The position numbers and the translations under genes were made by a program. A DNA stretch of 64,000 bases. Origin: Nymphaea colorata. Lineage: Eukaryota > Streptophyta > Magnoliopsida > Nymphaeales > Nymphaeaceae. The notes beneath the pieces are model-generated. The model was not told the DNA's origin. It worked only from the letters and a program-made list of their open reading frames with translations, and made no database searches. The DNA lies in NCBI RefSeq assembly GCF_008831285.2, contig NC_045138.2:36633115-36697114 (forward strand). The letters are read 5' to 3'. This document shows, in pieces, positions 60,232 to 64,000 of this stretch (position 1 is its first letter; every line of letters starts with the position of its first letter).

Positions 60232-63200
60232 TCAGCTTGGAGTCTCATCAATAGTGTACACAGGAAGCTGCCAGTGTTTCATATTCTTCTTTGGATCATC
60301 AGTTAAGCTGAGGTCAGTGTCGTCTTCTTTAAAAGTCTTAATGAAGGTCCTTGCACCATGCATGACAAGTCTCTCTATCATGAACAATTGATAGTTATTC
60401 TCTATAACAGGATCCAAGATGTTGCTAAAGTTGGAGGAGTATGCCAGTCTATACCTGTCAACAAGAAAGCGTCAGCAAAATGAACTAATTTCGATGCTGA
60501 TGAAATAATACATCCAACGTCTTCAAATCCATGAAGCAAGCTCCTGAATAGTGCTTGGAAATCACGGTTGTTGATCAAACCTTTTACTGTTGCTAGACAA
60601 GATTGCTTTTGATGGTGGTCCAAGAAACAGTTTTAGAAATGGCAAGGAAGCAAAACAGTCCTCTGGTTAAATTACTCATATACCCAGAAAAAGTTTCTTA
60701 AAGATCGATAAGAGGAGTACCAAATACAGGGATAGCTAGTATGGACTCATCACTATTCTAAAAATGGTTGTGTATTTTGCTTGTCAGGCTACATTCAAAC
60801 TTTGACATTGATTTTTGGTACTATCACAAGTATGATGCTTGCGTACATACCCCATGTATATCTGCAACCCGAGTGATTGAGAAGTCAGAGATGCCCTTGT
60901 CGATCGACAAGTACGTGAAGTCTTAAACAAGGGATTATGTGCGCAGTGCCAAATTTCTCCTAAAGCAAACGACCATTTCAAGCAAGCTTGTTAGCTACCT
61001 GATAGACAATGGCGAGAAGAACCCAGGTGTCCTCTCATTTGAGGCAATAAAAATCATCCTGCCAGGAGGAATCCATCTTGCAAGTCTTATGAGCATGGCT
61101 TCAGGTCGGGTATCCCTGTCAAGATGAGGATGAAGAGTCCTAGCCACCCCAAACCTATCTTTCCTGGTCTTGATTTTATCACCTCGACGCACATGAATGG
61201 CATCATAATCACCAAGTATAGTTTTAATCTGTCAAAAAAAGCTACAGTTTAGCCAAACAGTAAGAAGAAAAACAACTTTCAATGAATAAAATTTCCTGAG
61301 GTCGATTTTACTGTGCACAAAGATCACACACACATATTCATGGAATAAAAAAGGCAACCTATGTATAGTGATATAGTGAATTGAATTCATGAAAGCTATG
61401 TCACAGATCAGGATGAGGCAACAAATAAAATTAGAATCTCTTGCTTTTTAAAGACTAAAAGAGCCATCAATAAGTTCAACAATTGCACGTTGATGGCAGA
61501 ACATAGTAATAAGAAAAAACATAGATTTCAGGAACTCAAGGGAAGGGATTTCATTGTGACATGCCTGTTTAGCCGCTTCTCTTAATCTCTTTGCCGCCAT
61601 CATGGGAAGAAAGGAATAGGGCAACATTATTGCACTACGGTTGCTTCTGTCTTTGCATTCAGCAAACCTAGCAATATTGATTGATGTTATGTTGACAAAA
61701 ATACTGACCCAAACACCTGGCTAATGAACTTAGTTTCAGTTACTAGCGGGAACTGCAATATTATAAAAAGCTTGTCCAAAAATTTATTTGTTTAATTTGC
61801 ATCAGAAGAGTAGATATTTGAGGTCTATGAAGAAATATATTTACCATGACAGAGGGCTAGCAGTGTGATTGATTAGAAACAGCGTTGAATATGCTTTGTT
61901 GTCTCTCAGCTCTGCTCGGGTAACCCCTTCAACATGGCGAACTCCCCTTTCACCTAACTTCATGCTTCTTGTTAAAACATAATGCCATGTTTTAGAATTA
62001 TCTAGGATGACAGGAACGGTCTTTGAGATGAGGTCCATGTCATACAAAGAGTCCATTGCACAGGAATTCTCTGTCCATCTATATTAAGATCAGTAATTTG
62101 AAGCCACATTCGAACATGAACAAGATAACTATTAAAAGTAGCACCAGTCAGGAAACCACTTGGTGGACAAGAGACAATGTCAAGCCAAACGCAGAGAAGA
62201 AAAAATGTCAATCTTTTCATTTTGTAACTAAGAGGAATTATTGAAAGAAATCTTCAGTATGGTGATATCATGCTGCATCATGCTAGAGAAGAAACAACAA
62301 GAACAAATAAGTCGACCCTTATGGATACTGCTCGTCACAAACCATGAAACGAACCATCATTTTGCTTCTACTAATAAAAATGACCACTAGAAACTGCTCC
62401 CTTTGCGCGAATAAACCACAAATGGGAGTGAGCGAGAGACGGGGAAAGAAGAATAAAGGAAGACGAAAAGAATAAGAAAACATAGATTGAAATGGAAAGT
62501 TGGGGCCTTCGTTACCTGTCTTCCAGGCTTGCGTTAGTGGATTGGTGAAGAATTCCTTTCTTATTGTGTATTGCACTAATGCACATTCTAGAGGGCATGA
62601 TGAAGACTCTGAATCACAACAAGCAAAATTTACAAGTCAGAAAGTTGCCATGACATTTTTCAACCATGCATACGCCAAATAGGAATGGATAATAATGTAT
62701 TCAGATAGGTATTTCAGTCTTGTTTATCTACAAAATTAAACAGAAAAAACTCTACTCTAAGAAAAAGGGAAATGAAATAAGTAACCATGAACCAAGGACA
62801 TACGAGTGGCAACTGAGATCTGTAAGTTACTGGAATACAAAATTCGGTCAATAATTACACAAATAGGAGAAACTAGTACGGTACCCACAATCGAAATCGA
62901 ACTCCCCAGAGAAGGAATAAATCCCCACAGAAAAAGAAATCCAGGCAAATCGACAGATATCAGAAAATTAACTCCTAAAACATAAAAAATATGAACCATC
63001 GGTCCATTCACTGATATGCATTAGAGAAGTCAAAGAAAGAAGAGCAAAAGGAAGCAGGGAAACCAACAAAACAACACCTTCGAAGAACCATTGCTTCCTC
63101 GAGAGCGCATCTAAGACTCGATTCCTGGTGCCCTAATCCCTCACAAGAGTCACAATGCTTCCCGGGACAATCTATCCTATCTCCCCAATAGAGATAACCC

Positions 63201-63370
63201 TTCCATTCCCTTGCATCCTCCGTAGGCCGAATCGTCTTGACATACGATCTAGAAGCCGAATTCGAGCTCGGGAACGAGAAAAGCACAATGAGAATGGTGG
63301 CAGAGAATAAGACGATAAAAAGAAGGGAGGTGGGTCTCGGTTTGTTCCTCGAGATTCTTTGAATCGCCAT
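60232..63370 (-). CDS. O-fucosyltransferase-family protein (putative Golgi type II membrane glycosyltransferase)
   Basis: Minus-strand exons: 63370-63078, 62608-62516, 62078-61845, 61667-61565, 61228-60999 and 60454-60232; 1176 bases, 391 residues, all joints in phase. The chosen start (Met-Ala-Ile-Gln-Arg-Ile-Ser) gives a short basic tail and a single membrane anchor at about 14-33, as in Golgi type II enzymes. An earlier in-frame Met exists 27 codons upstream. The lumenal part has Tyr-Leu-Tyr-Trp-Gly near 55-59, a Pro-Ser-Arg-Met-Cys motif near 101-106, and the sugar-nucleotide-binding signature His-Val-Arg-Arg-Gly-Asp-Lys at 253-259. It ends with a conserved Asp-Asp-Pro-Lys-Lys-Asn segment. 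The family normally transfers fucose from GDP-fucose; the acceptor is unknown. Intron 4 uses a GC donor (CAG|GCATGT). Confidence 0.9.
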
Positions 63371-63480
63371 TGCAGTGGCAGAGAAGAAACGCATACACAC
63401 ACACACTGTCGTCCCTCTGTCTTTCTCTCTCGCCCACCCGCTCTCTCTCACACAAGTGCGGAGATCTCACACAAGTGCGG
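63371..63480 (-). promoter_or_regulatory. 5' leader of the O-fucosyltransferase gene
   Basis: On the minus strand a CT-microsatellite-like GTGTGTGTG/GAGAGAGAG stretch precedes the start. A 15 bp direct repeat (GGAGATCTCACACAAGTGCGG style, plus strand 63451 and 63466) lies at its outer edge. Confidence 0.35.
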
Positions 63481-64000
63481 GGAAATGATGCATCGAAAAC
63501 ATCATTTTAAAAAAATATATTAGCCGTACATTTTGACGTTGGATGCCAACCATCGTGAAGTTTTTTGTATACATCTAAAAGCTTTCTTATTTTCTTCAAA
63601 GCAATTCAGCAGACTGAGGCCCTAATCTCCAAATAGAAAAAATAGGAAAGATATAGAAAAGTTAGAAAGATTTTTTTTTCTCTCATTATCTTCGCTATAA
63701 GAATATAACATTTAACGAAATAGGTGATTTTTGAAAATGGGCATTTGTTGATCCTTATATAGCTTTCAAAATAAATAAATAAAAAATCTTATGGTGAAAT
63801 AGTCACATTATAATACGAAGCTTTGAAAGCACGAATCCATAACTTGGGTTCGAGACTGAATTTTTCAGTTGATTATTGAAAAAGAAAAAAAATGCATTCA
63901 AGGCACACGCCGATCAAAAATCTAGTACATCACTCAGATCCACAATAGATTTAAGTCTAAGACTAGAGTTGATAAATGTCGGATTTGGTATTCAATCCAG
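63481..64000. other. Intergenic AT-rich DNA at the window end, nothing identified
   Basis: No ORF, RNA gene or repeat is recognised. Confidence 0.4.

Noticed and set aside
60402-60623. 73-codon minus-strand ORF
   Set aside because: It lies mostly in intron 5 of the O-fucosyltransferase gene and runs into exon 6 in the wrong frame.

Overview
This is plant nuclear DNA, almost certainly from a flowering plant. Four multi-exon genes have plant-type GT-AG introns (two use GC donors), and there are long AT-rich intergenic stretches, large (TA)n, (CT)n and (CA)n microsatellites and many dispersed non-coding repeats. No bacterial, organellar or viral gene was recognised. The species cannot be fixed from the sequence.

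Left part, about 1-37.3 kb: gene-poor and repeat-dominated. Its most striking content is a set of fold-back (inverted-repeat) loci with the same design, two long arms around an 18-22 base spacer. They are a 3.55 kb near-palindrome at 3418-6967, a ~385 bp one at 12752-13137, and a 1.1 kb one at 17120-18214. The last is built from two opposed copies of a broken subtilisin-like protease (S8/SBT) gene fragment. A small 21+21 bp hairpin with a 22 base spacer lies at 7269-7332. Around them are at least five copies of one dispersed repeat (called R1 here), paired copies of other repeats, a GC-rich/AT-rich bipartite repeat family, tandem repeats and several exon-like gene fragments whose families I do not recognise.

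Right part, about 37.3-63.5 kb: gene-bearing. In order: a tRNA-Glu(UUC) gene on the minus strand (37331-37404); a UBAC2/rhomboid-like UBA-domain gene on the plus strand (38829-43431, 8 exons, 298 aa); a YVH1/DUSP12-type dual-specificity phosphatase on the minus strand (44487-49679, 6 exons, 357 aa); a CFAP20/BUG22 homologue on the plus strand (54410-58893, 5 exons, 190 aa); and an O-fucosyltransferase-family gene on the minus strand (60232-63370, 6 exons, 391 aa). The first pair and the second pair are each convergent (tail to tail). The phosphatase and CFAP20 genes are divergent across about 4.7 kb of repeat-bearing spacer. The exon models were joined by hand from splice-site phase and family sequence; all four close in frame. 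The four genes do not form an evident pathway: one acts in ER quality control, one is a phosphatase, one is a conserved ciliary-type protein of unclear role in seed plants, and one is a Golgi-type glycosyltransferase.

The most promising unexplained signal is the cluster of fold-back loci. It suggests either a common mechanism of inverted duplication or a set of hairpin-RNA loci, one of which targets subtilase sequence.
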